From NCBI GenBank assembly GCA_964036155.1, contig OZ038422.1, forward strand, positions 80,313,201-80,377,200: 64,000 nucleotides of DNA. The letters run 5' to 3'. The position numbers and the translations under genes are program-made. Positions 34,656 to 47,700 of the stretch are shown piece by piece. Positions within the stretch are counted from its first letter, which is position 1. The number at the start of each line of letters is the position of its first letter. A model generated the notes under the pieces. It worked only from the letters and a program-made list of their open reading frames with translations, ran no database searches and was not told where the DNA came from. Source of the stretch: Diploscapter coronatus. Its lineage: Eukaryota > Nematoda > Chromadorea > Rhabditida > Rhabditidae.

Positions 34656-35282
34656 TTTTTTGAAAATAAAATCTTCGATAATCTTAGATAACTACTTTTA
34701 GAGAATGTTATGTCCTGCAAAATATTTATTGCAAAGGCTGATCAATATTTACATAACACCAGAAAAGAGTTGAAAGAATTGCGAAGAGAACGAAGTTTTC
34801 TTTAATTTGCTAGTCTATAAATCTTAGATTTTAAATCTTACCGTAATACTGTTGAGAAAATTTAACTATTCCTGCCAAAGAGAATAAAAATGATAACTTT
34901 GAGAGATGTAACAAATCACGTATTTAAAAGGCAAAAAAGCTGATGATAAAACGACAACTCAATCTTTCAACTAGGTATTTTAAATGCATGGAAAGAAGGC
35001 ATAGATAACATATGAATATGAATCAAGATAAAAATGCAATTGTGACACTCTTACGGCGCAATATTAGGTAGTCAGACAACAAAAGATTATGAATATTTCA
35101 TGATTTATTCAAATCAAAAATGTTGTGCGATTTGGAAAAGTCTTTACCATTTGCGAAAAGCTGATCTTCGCGAATAAATTTACCATTATTTATATGAAGG
35201 TCAACTTTCTTCAGATAACACAACCAATTTAAAATGTAGATTGTTCCAAATCGCATCAAATCAATGAGTTGATTTGATTGAT

Positions 35283-37271
35283 TCAGTACCAGCCCCAGGT
35301 CTTCATGTCAGCATAGGCCTTGTTGAGCAGTTCGGTCCACTCCTTCTTTTGCTCTGCAGTCATTCCGCCCGCGTGCTTCTCCATCGTCGCCAGGAAGGGG
35401 TCGATCACTTTCTGCAATCAAGCAATCAAATAAATCGTCAGTTTTTGTTGTTGAAAACGTGTTATTATTGAAAAAATCTTATGGGAACTAAATGAAAATG
35501 TATGAAATTGAACAATGCCAATTCTATCTCCTTTCTACGCCACCATTCTGCCTTCTTCGCTCTTCTTCAAGATTTGCATCGTTCAGTTTCACACATATTT
35601 AGCATTTCACATACAAGTCTTCATCAGAAGCGTTTCTTTAATACCCTTTCTTACATTGAATTTGCTCATGGGGACGTTGTTGTCGCCGAAGCTCTCCTTG
35701 AATCCGCTGAGCGAACTGCGCCACTGTCTTTCGTCGCTCACCGTCTTGGGCAGTCTGAAACTCATTCATTCGAGGATTCAAATTTATCCATAACGATTGT
35801 GCTCATCATTTCGATGATATATCATACTCATTTTTTAATATCATGATCGTCAAAGAATCAAATATAGCAGGATAAGACGGAATTCACAACCTTTATAGGT
35901 AGAGAAAGTCGTATTGGACTGAATTTTTAATATATCTTGAAGAATGTCTTCATTTTCATTCTAAATCTCAGGAATGCATGATTCATCTCATTTTTCACTG
36001 TTTACCTATGCAAATGTTCATGTCTGAACACCTAAATATCTCCCGTCTAAACTATAGATCTTCCTGATGTCTTGCCAAATCCTAGAAATTCGATATCTCG
36101 TTTCCTCGAAGCTTTTCAATCGCGTAAAAACCCCTACTATTTCTCAACTTTCTGACTCTCTTCAAGGAACGTCTGTTTTTGCTTGTTTGTCACATGTCGA
36201 TAGGTTTTCTAGAAAATCGCTCGGCTTGCAGAAAGAATGGCGAGGTGCAAGGACGTACGCAGCAAAACAGCGAGTGAGGATGGATATTTTGAAAGTACTG
36301 GACGAGACAAATCATTGAGCAAAGAATGAATGTCCTTTGGAGTTGCATAACTTCAATTGTAGCTTCTAGTTCAATTTCATAAGCATCTTCAGAGGTTGAG
36401 AAGTGCTAAATCAATAGCCTTGACGATAGTAAGTGAGAGGCGAATAGTTGATGCCAAAGTCAATATTTTGTGCTTTGGATTGAAGACTTCATTAAAAAAG
36501 ATGATTTTTGTGAAGCTCACCTAAAGAACAACTGCATCTCCGACATACCCATCATGATGTAGCGTTGAGACTGAAATTTGAAGATTGAACTGATCACGTC
36601 ACATTTTGTGTCATTCTAGGAATGTGTTGAAAATTGCCTCATTTCACGATTAAGCCAGAAATCTCATGGCATACTAAATGCCTGAAAAAGATTGTGAATA
36701 ACGTAGAATATGATATGCTCCATCAACTTTCACTAATTCATTGCCATTCTATTTTTTCAATGACCTATGTTTCCCAATGTCCACTTTATCAGTTTTCTTT
36801 AAAATTTCAAGTCCTTCACCCAAAGATCCACACCAGTTCATTTTTCGAAATCGCACGTTAGAAGAAACTAGTCTCTCTCGGAAAAAGTTCATTCGAGTCT
36901 TCAAAAAATCGGATATAATCTGACTGATATCTACCGCGTGTTTGTGTTCATCTGTTGCGCAAGCCGCGGAGACAAAAGAAACTGGCAAATGTTAATGTTT
37001 TATGAACCATCTGCACACAATGCGGGATTAGCAGTAAAATCGAAATTACCTTCAAAATACTATCTGGGTCAATGTCCTCGGCATTGTAGTGTTCGGCAAT
37101 GTCACGATGCTTGGTGAACAGCCTGAACATGACTATTTGATATCTCAATCGTATTTATCTCGATGTTTCAACATTATATCTGATTCCTTACTGTTTGAAA
37201 TACTCAGCTGCGTTGTCCTTGGTGACTTTGAAATTGGCTGCGTGTTTCGTGAGCAAATCGGCGTTCACCAT
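35283..37271 (-). CDS. Globin-like protein lacking the proximal His
   Basis: Five exons give about 145 residues, globin length. It starts MVNADLLTKHAANFKVTKDN after TTTCAG 16 nt upstream. It continues AEYFKQLFTKHRDIAEHYNA, DPDSILKSQRYIMMGMSEM and QLFFRLPKTVSDERQWRSSL. It ends GFKESFGDNNVPMSKF, VIDPFLATMEKHAGGMTAEQ and ELLNKAYADMKTWGWY. The YFKxLFxxHxD block, the Pro-led helix after NNVP, and the E-x-W/WGW end fit nematode globins. At the position seven residues before that Pro, where globins carry the haem-binding F8 His, this protein has Ser (KES). Haem binding is therefore doubtful; a divergent globin fold is the best reading. Introns are long (up to about 0.75 kb). Confidence 0.6.
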
Positions 37272-40086
37272 TTTCAGATACAGTAGTCTGAAATCGTAAT
37301 GGTCAAGGATAGTAAATCAAAACTGCTGGCAGAAATTTGAAGATACAACAAATGGTTGAGACAAATCAAGTTCGAAGATATGAGAGCGCAAGGTTGTGAA
37401 GTGCAGAGAGTTGGAATGGAGAATGGAGAAGAGAGAAAGAGGATACAAGATGGACGAAGGATTTGAGGATAAAGCGAGAGATAAGATAAAGAAAAGCCAC
37501 ATGGTTCACGCTGTCAGAGAGAGGCAGGGCTAAAAAATGAGCGATTTCCTTCGACAGTTGGCACTCGCACCGCCTCTTTTTCTCTCCCAAACACTATTTC
37601 CACAGGTTTTCTCTCACTTTTGCTGCATTCTCACGTGTGTTAGTGCACTGCACAATGCACCAACAATTATCACATTTTCTCTCTCCCTTCCTGTTTTGAA
37701 GTGCCCCTTCTCCTGAAAGTGTGCTCTAATGCCAATCGAAATACTCCAATTTAGTGCACTAAACAGTCGTCGACAGTAAAGTTGTAGGGTAAAGAAGATA
37801 GAGAACAGGAAAGAAATGATCAACCAAATTTCGCGGAGAGCAATTTCAAGAGGTTCGAGCTGATAAGAAAACGGGAATATCAGGAGATTACTAATCATTT
37901 CAACCATCAAAAATCCCCTACTTCTTCAGAATGAACGTCGATAAACACGCGGGGACATGATGAGTGTTCTGAGAACGAGGGTGTTTCTCTGAAAATGTCT
38001 AAACGCCCTCTAAATTGCATCATTCACAAGGTGATCTTCACTTTGCATCATTGTGGTACTAGACTAAGTATCGATGATTGCCAATTGTCGTTTTCATTCT
38101 AATATTTTTAGAATGCCCCACCCCTAACCCTTCATACTCCCATAGAGCAATCGCTGGAGATTTTCCGAGAAAAAAACTCATCAAATTGTGTAAAAGTCAA
38201 GTACTTGGACAGACCCTTTTATCTTCTTTTTCTACTTGATCTTCATTTGTCTTTTACTTTAATTTTTTGAGTGAGAAAGGAGAGTTCTAATTCAAAAATT
38301 GGAAAAAAAAATTTCATTCCGGAACCACAAAATTGACCTCGAAATCTATCTGGATTTCATAAATCTTCAGAAAAAAAATCTTTGGTCGAACTTTCTCTGC
38401 AGGTTTCGAGAGAAAGGAGAGGGGGGAGATTTTACTCGTCTCGACTATTGTGTTTTGCAAGATAACTTACAGCCGGTCTAGACTAGAGATAGGCTGGGCT
38501 AAAGAGAGTGGAAAAGGACGAAGTGGACTTGTAGCGGGGGAGGTACTGTGCGCTCGAGGTCTAGTGGTTTTGTCTGTTTGATTTGGCTTTCGGATATGCT
38601 GAGGGATATGCAGTTCAAAAGGTGCAAATCTCTCTGCTTTCGAGTAAAACCCCTCGTCTATTTCCTACCGAAAGACAACTTCAGCGCGAGAAAATCGAGA
38701 ATTGTTTATCGTTAAAATCTCGGGATTTCAGAGATAATGACCAAGAAAAACTGGAAGAGTTATTTTTAAACGCCATTTAGAAAATATTGAGGTCTTGAGA
38801 GCTAAGGGATATCATCTATCTTGTCAATGCACAGATATTATGTAAGATCTAAAAATATTCAATATCAAAAATAATGTCGAGAAACTAAATATGACAACTC
38901 CTCAAGGGGATTACAATGCAAAAATCATAAGCATGATTTTTTTGGTTAAAGTTTAAATTTTTATTAGAGAAAAGTCAGACGTCAAAAGAAATGGAATCTC
39001 AAAAAATGTGATGGTCTGATTATTGCATCATGATTGGACCAGCAGTGCAAATGAAATGAAAATGGATTAAAGGAACTCCTTTGCAGCTGCCCGATTGGTT
39101 CTGCTTTTTTCTTTCAGTTTCTCAAAAAACCTCATTCTTCCTTCATTTTCTCTAACTCTACTCCAAATTCCATAATCTCTATTCGGTCTTATCTTTATCA
39201 CTTTGATCCTCTCCAATCCCCCTACCTCTACTCTAGTCAACCCACATGTTTCTCGAAGCATCTTTTCAACACTCATAAAATCACCCGAACAATGCAAATT
39301 GTGCATTGTAAACTCTGACAAATTGTTCTTTTATTTGAGAAAATGTTAACCGAAATTCGGATTCTTGCATGGAAGATACTTTGGAAGAAGTTCAACATTC
39401 GTGTGTAATCAAACTACGACTTTCAAAACAACCATATGTGAAGTTAGTAAAACTTGTTTTCAACTTCGCTTCAATTCAATCAATTTCTAATCTGAAATGG
39501 AGTAAAGTTGAAGAAGTCAGAAACAGAATTGGTACATCAATACCTCATTCTTCGATAAAATGAGCACGCAATAAATCACAGAACAATATTATTTCAATAG
39601 TTTATCTAGATTTACATTTAAGACATTTAAGGGAATAAGAAGTCATGTATGAGGTGAAAATTTTTGGCTGACAAAAGCAGTAATTCCAACCCTTACAATG
39701 TTAGATCTTGTAAATTTACAATCAAATAAATAACCCGCACAGAAAAGTGAATATATTCTCGTAAAAATTTGACTTTCATTTAAAGTAAAGCTCAGGTTTT
39801 ATGTAGCTTCAAAAAGTTTCTAGAAGGTTCGAAGATGATCCATTTGGAAAGTTCAGTTTTGTTTCTATGTTAACAAGATTATTTCGCTAGAAATAGGACA
39901 TCGCGTATAAGAGTGAATCGTTCTGTAACAAAGAGGGCCTCTTACTAATTCTTCCTGTTATAAAATGTCCCACTTTTTTTTACAGAACGTCTCGTACCTT
40001 ATTCGCCTCAAATCTGATCTAACTTTTCAAATGAATGGTATTCGAATACCACTTCAAGAAATAAAAAAATAAATAAAAGGGAAACA
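37272..40086. other. 2.8 kb spacer, no confident gene
   Basis: This lies upstream of the globin-like gene and downstream of PIG-T. It is mostly AT-rich. A minus-strand frame at 39067-39306 (MHNLHCSGDFMSVEKML to AAAKEFL, about 80 residues, Arg/Lys/Glu-rich) is isolated and may be a retroelement ORF1 fragment. A small inverted pair (CGTTCTGTAA near 39918, TTACAGAACG near 39985) was seen. Confidence 0.45.
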
Positions 40087-43000
40087 TTACATACTACCCA
40101 TGTCGTTGAGTTTCCTGAAGAGTTCCTCGATTTTCCTTCGAATGTCGCTGGTGCTCATCTCGTTCACTTGGGCGTATATGGCCAGACCGCACAGGCCGAG
40201 CAGCAGAACACGAACCAAGTTCCGACCTCGATTCTTCTCCAGCGTTACTCCATCCGTTATCATTATCCTGAAAAATTAAAGAGGCAATTCCGGTTTGTAT
40301 CGAAATAAACTGTCAAATATTATTCATTCATAGCATAAATAACTCCGTCTCTTAATGCGAACTATTTTTCATTTTTGTAATGTGAAAGAATAGAATGATT
40401 CTTCTGCACTTAGCCATAACTAGACTATGTCTTCTTCAATGAAATGTTAATTTTCACAAAAATCTCTAATTGTAAGTTCAGATTGGAGCTAATCAGTCTT
40501 ATTTTGAAAAGATAATTTTAGCTACTAAAATATTTACATGCTAGTGGTGTATCGGAGCACAGGACTGATGCAGAAAGAGACGACGGTCAGAACGAAGCAG
40601 ATCACGTTGAAGGGCATCGAGAAGTCCGGCACGGGCAGGGAGACCAGAATTGGATTGGAGAACACGGAATAGGACAAGGGGTATGGTAGAGTGGGATTGA
40701 TCAGTCTGGAATAGTAGGCTTAGAAAATTAATTCGGATTTTTTTCATAGCAATCTTTCTCTAAAATCTATCAAACGACGATTTTCTTCAATTTCCATAAA
40801 GAAATTCGAGAATAAAAGGCTTGAAGGTAGTGGACGAATGAGAATGCAAAACTATAAAGAAAAAGATTTCCATCATTTTTCTTCTTTAAAAATTAAAAAA
40901 AAATCTCACTGTTCATAAGCGCTATTGACGTAGTCTCCGAGAATGGGTCTGTGATTGTGAAGACGCCCTTCTTTGTCATCGATTACCAGCAAGGCTCCGG
41001 CAGCGTACATGCCGTGGTTCGCGTCGGGAGGGTAGTCCCAGATTCTGGAATTATTTTTTGAAAAGGCCATTTGAAAAAATGTTCATGTAGCCAATAGGCA
41101 AAAATACGAGACTTGAATTGGATAGCGTATGGCATGATAGGGTCTTTTCTAAATATTTTACATAATAGATATTCGGGCTTCTTTTCCTAGCTGTTTTTTT
41201 GGAAAAGATAAAGAAAAAACTATCAATTCCCACCTCATATGCGCCTTGTCGAACTCGAACTCGAATTCGCACATGGACTCGTGCAGCAAAACGAATTGCC
41301 ACTCGATTATGCTCGGGCTTGTGCGGATTAGAGACTCCTTGAAGTTCTTCGAGAGCACTGCGGGGATCTAGAAGACAATCTTTTTTTTTATAGAAAAAAG
41401 ACATTTGTTGGGAGTATACAAAATTTGAGCGGAATTTTGTTTTATTATTATTTTGAATAAAAAGATTATGCAACTCAAAAAGTTTGCTCTTTATAATTTT
41501 ACGAAATCTAAATTCAAATCAACTATACCACATTTTCCTTGCTTCCTCCGAGCAATTGACACTTCATCTGAATGGAGCCGTAGTAGATGCGCATAAACCA
41601 CGGCAGAATGTGCATCAAAGTGACTGTCTTCGAGCCGCGGTCAGAATTGATGATTCGGGTCTGAAAAAGAACGGTCAATCTTCCAATGAAAAGTGAAACA
41701 CGGCAGACTGAATTTGCGCGTAATGACGCAGCGTAAGATAAAAATGAAGGAACGCAATTGTAATTAAAAATAATAATATAGAAAAGGATGTGAAAAAACC
41801 ACTTGTTCATTTAGCCAAAGTCAAAGGACATAATTTAGAGTTACACCACTCCGTCATTACACCATATCAAAATTGCCGAAAAGCTTGCCTTCAAGGTGCC
41901 TGACTGCTGATCGACGCCTCCTTGAACGGTGAAAATTCTGGAAAATATCAAATTTTCATAAAAGAGCAAAATTTACAAACCCAATAGCAGGCTCCCTTCT
42001 AGAAGCATCAACATTCTTGTAGGTGAACTCGATTTTCCTCAGATCCAAATCCTTGTCTTTTAGATCGAAAATTGCATAGGAATGATGGCCTTCACCATGG
42101 ATGGACTTTGGTGATGGAGAGAAGTCGATTTCCTGGAAAGGAAAAGGGGACTGTAACTAGTCAACTTGGTGATTTCATTATATATCTCTTACTTCATTAG
42201 TTTATGAAGTCTGTAATTTCCCAATGTATAATAAAAGACCCACATCATTTCCTTTCCGAATCAGCAAACGACTGCTCTCCGCAACTGAACATCGACCGGC
42301 CAAGTCTCGTTTGAATAACGTGTCGAATAAAATGCCGGCTGGAATACAGAAAACATTAAGATGAGGAAAAACCGCTTGCCTTCCAAAGCCTCCAAATTCG
42401 TCTCGAACACGACAGAAATGTGAGCGTTCAAACGCCAATGACACGTTTTTTCCTGAAACAAAAAGTCAAATAATCACGGAAAGAAATGATGCTCAATATT
42501 TTACGGCAATTGCAAAACGACATTGTAGGGATGGCAATAAACTATCCCTACATTATGACGGAACCATTTCTACAAATTGGTAGCACGCTTCCTTTATAAT
42601 TAGAAGCATATTATTTATTTGATAGAAACCATGTCGTCATATTAGTTTAAATTTTTCCTTAAAGATAAAAATATTTTACCTGACAAAGCCTGATCACATT
42701 CAAACCCATGGTACTGTAGGTCGTGGCGTAAATCGAGTACGGATTGAGCAGAGAAATTAAACCATCCTGAGAACTCAAATTTATGGTTTTCACATAAAGA
42801 TGACTTCTTACCGATTTACAAGGAAGCAGTTTTCTCCAGGGAGTCAGATTCTCCGTGCAAAGCGACTCTTCTGGAACTGCGCCGTAGCGAACCTGCATCA
42901 TTTTGCCATTCTGAAAATTATAATCTTCTTTTCGAAAAATTGAAAATGTTGTGGGGCGTTGAGACTTGGAAGAATAGTATGTAGGAAGCGAAGAGGTTAT

Positions 43001-44121
43001 GGAGAGATTGAAAAAGGTCTCTACACTTTGAACACAATTTCTACACGCTGCAACGTTTTCAACTTGGTTCTTCCTTCCAGAAACTATCAACAATGTAATA
43101 TTAAAGTTTTTTTCAATTTCAACCTCTTTCTTGACTCCATTCATTTTCAGGGTCTGCTTTGGAGAGGCAGTTAGGTGCTTGGAAATGGAGGAAATAGACG
43201 AGCAAAAAATTCCATTCAGAGAATCAACCAAATTCGTCCATTCGGCGTCAATTCTGAATCGAACATTCCATTGACAATAATTTCAGACAAATCTCCTACG
43301 CCGATTCATTCTTGCCATTTATCCAAGCAATGAGATGCGCTCCAGTTGGAATGGCCGGCTGAGTCTGCAAGCCCCATTCATCCAACCTCCAACGTCCCTT
43401 AAATAAACAAATGAAAATCTTGGAATATCAAATATTCATTAAAAAATGTAGTCAGAATTTTGGCACGTTATTTTTAGAATCAGTTATTCTGGGTTATTTG
43501 GACAAGATTCAGATGAACTTTGACCTATGACTGTTGATATATTCCATAGTTTTACCGAGTTATAGTCAAACTGTACAAGAAAACCCGATTAACGATTCAT
43601 TTTATTAGAATAACATTCGTGTCTAAAATTTCGGTTTTTACTGTATATGTAGAAATAATTCTAGGAAGGTTTCAACTTTCTTACCTGCGCGAAAGCCAAT
43701 TCCAGTTCAGCTATGTCGTGACTCTTTATCATTTCAGCCACCAATCTAGGAAACAGATGATAATCCGGGCCTGAAGAAAGACGATTTCATCGAACTTTTA
43801 GGAAAAGAGTTAACAAACCGAGTTTATCCCCGTCGCTATCGATGGTGAACCTGAAATTGGCGAGCAGAGCGTTCGTGGGCAGACGAGAGATCGTCAACTC
43901 CTCATTATATCTGAAAAAAAACGAACTTTTACGAAAACTTTGACTAATCATAAATGACGAAAACTAAATTACGATCACTTAAATTAGAGAATATCCAGAC
44001 CAAAATTGCTCTAATGCACTCTATTCAGATTTTGAATGGATAATTCTCACCTATCACCAAAAATCGCTCCAACAAGACATCCGACAAAAGTCAAAACAAC
44101 CAACCCGTTAGAGTCCCACAT
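40087..44121 (-). CDS. PIGT: GPI transamidase component PIG-T
   Basis: PIG-T is the ER-membrane subunit that stabilises the GPI transamidase, which attaches GPI anchors to proteins. About 13 exons. The start MWDSNGLVVLTFVGCLVGA is a signal peptide; the acceptor GATTTCAG lies 2 nt before ATG. Family blocks in order: YNEELTISRLPTNALLANF, HLFPRLVAEMI, LDEWGLQTQPAIPTGAHLIA, the ESLCTENLTPWRKLLPC block (the family's Cys-rich LTPWKKLLPC motif), LNPYSIYATTYSTMGLNVIR, TVTLMHILPWFMRIYYGSI, IIEWQFVLLHE, YPPDANHGMYAAGALLVIDD, PILVSLPVPDFSMPFNVICF (the C-terminal membrane segment) and a second hydrophobic stretch (RVLLLGLCGLAIYAQV). The tail continues beyond the usual end to LNDMGSM. It lies 592 nt downstream of COG4 on the same strand. 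Confidence 0.9.
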
Positions 44122-44713
44122 TTCTGAAATCAACGAAGATTAAATAAAACAAAAAAACTATCTTGAAAGTATCATAAACTGATAGAAACAAATTTTCGAA
44201 AAAAAAAATCTATTAGTTCTCATTGAAATAATTTATTGGCATTCTCACAATCATTCTAATGACATGTAGTTGAACAGCCTCTGGACAAGTGATAAAAAGA
44301 ATGGTTTTCTTGGAAAACGCACTTTTTGAATTGATCTTCATCTCATCATTCTTAAACTTTAGAACAAGTTCAGCTTGTTCTTATCTTTCTTCCAAAAAGC
44401 GTATTTTCCAAAACAAAAATTGCATCAGAAAGGCAGAGTTTACAGAGGACAAGCAATATGATGAAGTATCACAATTTCGTGGTTATCATTATTCTCAGAT
44501 TTCAACCCATAGAACCCCGGCTTAGGCCTCAGAAGGAAAAGAAATGATAAGATAAGGCAAACATCAAGGTTGTGTGTGATAAAACAGTGATAATTTTTCG
44601 ATAAGCGAATCAAGTACGTGAAAGAATAAATAAATTACTATACTGGCACAAGAAATTGCAAATTCTGCGCCTATTTTTTGTTGTTGTTGAGGAAAACAAA
44701 TCGAGAACGAGTT
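44122..44713. other. Spacer between COG4 and PIG-T, with a hairpin
   Basis: AT-rich leader region of PIG-T and 3' end region of COG4. A nested inverted repeat spans 44311-44410 (TGGAAAACGC with CTTTTTG against CAAAAAGCGTATTTTCCA), with a second perfect stem GAACAAG/CTTGTTC in its loop. Confidence 0.45.
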
Positions 44714-47700
44714 TTACAGTTTCAAATTGACGATCAAATTGTGCGGCAGGTCGGAACGCAGCTGGAGGATGGAAATGGCCTCAGAGGGAGAGATAAGGCG
44801 CGACGAGGAAGACGATTGCCACACGTCCACTGCCTCGTCCAGGGTCTCCACGTTCAGTAGGGACACTATCTGCAATTGCTCGGACTTGTATGGGAGTTTA
44901 AGAAAAATTGTCATCAAGTCCCAAGAAGCTTTAAAGAATATTTTATCTTTAAACTTTTCGAACATTTTTAGGATGAACGAAATAATTTGATGTCCTAAAA
45001 GTTTTCAGGCGCATTTTTTAATCTCACGAGTTTTCGAACTTTTCTCAATTTTCAAAGACCTCCCTCTCTAACCTGTGATAATCTGGCGCCCTTCTCCCTG
45101 GCCTTCCACCCAACGACAGCACTCAGATACGAGTTGAGTTGTCTGACTTCTCTGTCGAGTTGCAGAGCCCCGAATCGATTGAACTGACACTTGCCGATGA
45201 CTCGCTCGAAGTGCTTGTAACACTCGCTGCACGTGCAGAGAAGGAGGGTCTGAAAGTCTCATCTTAGTTTTTCAAATTATTCTTTTAGAAAATGAAAATT
45301 TTTGAATTCTCTAAAACAAATAAATAAAAATTCAGTTCTAAAACTCAAAACTATTGCGTTCTATCCCCAAACAGACGAATAAATTTTCACTCGACGTTTT
45401 CTCAAGTTATTTCTTGCTGGGAAAGAGAAATGATATGAAAATAATGGAGACGAGAAAAGATTTACTGATATTTAAGAAAAAGAACAGAACGCAGTGAAGA
45501 CAACATTCGAAAAAAAAACAATAAAAAAAATAATAAAACCTCATAATTATCCTTGATGAGTAGAGGTTCGAATGCAGCGAATAGTTTGTCGATGGCCACA
45601 TTGAAGTTGCTGATGAACGGTTCGTTTGCCTCGTACTGCGCCAATTGCTCGCTTGTCAGCGAATGGGGCAGATCCACATAAGTTTCACAGCTGAAAGTAT
45701 AGCTTACATAAAAAGCTATCTTCAAAAATTTTAGGATACCTGGTCTTCAATCTCGACTTGAACAGAGCTCTGGCCAGAGAAGCGACTCCGTGCGCTGTAC
45801 AATTCTGCAACTGCCTAGAAAAGTCGTCGAATTGAGACAGGGAATGCAGCAGTTTGGTCCGCTCTCTTTCGTCAGACTAAAATTTAAATTTTCAATCTTT
45901 CCGGTTTTCGGGGAAAAAAACTTTAAAAAATACCCCGAATTTGGAGAATTCAGCCTCGAGCGACTTCTTCAACTCAACCAACATGTCCATCATTGTTCTC
46001 GAATTGTTCAGTGCCGTCAAAAATGTGTCCTTCTGGGCTTCAGAGCCGCCGTCCGTTTTTCCTGAAATTTCTTTCAATTCTAGAAATGCTTGAATTTTAT
46101 ACCATGTTGAATGGCGTTGTATGCATTTTGGGCAGTTTGAAGAGCTTCGGCTGCAAAACCAGACGAAGGGAAGCCGGTCTAAAGATTAAAGAATAAGAAA
46201 TGAGAAGGAAGTGCGATGATTTTTTTTCGAAAATTTCGTAAGATTCACATTACGGTAAGTTGCTAGATAAGCAAACTAGGTCAAGTTCCAAATAAACTAT
46301 CTACTTTCTGTAATATAAAACCTGACCAAATAGTTGATTGTTCACCTTGATAACGGTCTGAAGATGTTGAAGGAGGGGGTCTTGCAACAGACCAGCGAAA
46401 TTGTTCATCGCTGCACAGACGCAGTCCGCGTTCGCACAGCTCAGGGCTCGTTTCGAACATTTCCGGAGCAGGTAGATCACGTCGTCGATCAGAGAGCTGC
46501 AAAGAGTTTTAAAATATTTTTTCCTTCATCCAATATCCTGACCAAAATTGTCAATTTTTTTGCAAATTGTACCTGGTCAAAGATCCATCCTCGTCCCTCT
46601 GCTCACTCTGAATGGCCTTCTCGATGCAGACGTTCATGTAGAACTGCTCCAGCAGAATGTAATCCCCACTCAACTCCTGCATCTTCGTGCCCAACACGCT
46701 TCTGTTCAATTGCAGATCCAAGTTGTGCTGCATGGCCTTCTTTCGCTCCTCTCTCTTCTGCGCTTCCTCTGCAGACTCCTCTTTGCCATCTTCGTCCTGA
46801 AACTTGCGATTTTGTGAAATAAAAAGTGGATGCTTTAGAAGATAAAACTTCCAAGTATTTGAAATTTCATTTGGATTGAAAATTACATCGACTTTCCCGA
46901 TGGAGTTGAGGTGTTTGGCGAACTTCTTCCTGACGAACTTCCAGTACATTTCCGCGTTCGCGTTCATCTGACACAGCTCGAAGAGCAGAGAATCCAGTTC
47001 CATCGGGTCGATTTGCTCTGAATTTTGATATTCGGGTATTTAGCATAATTAAAAAAGATATTCTTACCAGTCTGATTTCCAGATGCCGAATTCGTGCTCT
47101 CCCAATTTCTGACCATTTTCTTCTTCTGTTTGAACTTCCTTCGCGTGTTGAATTCTTCGAGCACCTTGCAGGCGATGTCGTCCACATTTTTCTGGAATAA
47201 AAAGGTCTGAAGAAAAAGGTGACAAGTAGAAACTTGAATAATTGCGATGAAGGAAATGAGTCTCTCGCCTCCATAGGAAGTCTCGATGACACTCAAATTC
47301 GCGTCCAGAATATCCGCAACCCCTGGAATTTCTGAATCTTCAAAAATCAAAATAGACAAATACCTTCGAAGAAGTGGAACAGCGTATCAGCGTAGAGTAT
47401 CTTCCTTCGCTTTTCATCCGTGCCTCCCGCTGCCATTATCTGAAATTTTGTTCTTAAAAATCTTTGCCAAATAAAGTTACCTTCAAATTGCTCTCTCCTT
47501 TGGCATCAATTTGCTTGCTGACGAAAGAAGCGAATCGAGTCAGACCGGCCTCGTGTTCATTCAGCAGAGGGAACAGTTTTGTGAACCTGAAAGATTGCAA
47601 AGTAAAAAAAAAAACAAATTATCTTTGAACAGTAAATATACTTACCGATGCAACTGCGGCACATTCTCCGTGGAGAGTGCTTCGTCCATTTTCTTCTCCA

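Larger units (their letters stand above)
33399..35282. other. Spacer with the foldback element
   Basis: Contains the 656-bp foldback (33600-34255) and a minus-strand frame at 34452-34655 of doubtful value. The rest is AT-rich. It separates the 5' end of the F-box/Kelch gene from the 3' end of the globin-like gene. Confidence 0.45.

Noticed and set aside
34400..34701. Phe/Leu-rich plus-strand frames
   Set aside because: No start or splice context, overlapping T-rich DNA, and no family features.
46334..46822. 162-codon plus-strand frame
   Set aside because: Opposite COG4 exons whose frame is supported by family motifs on the minus strand.
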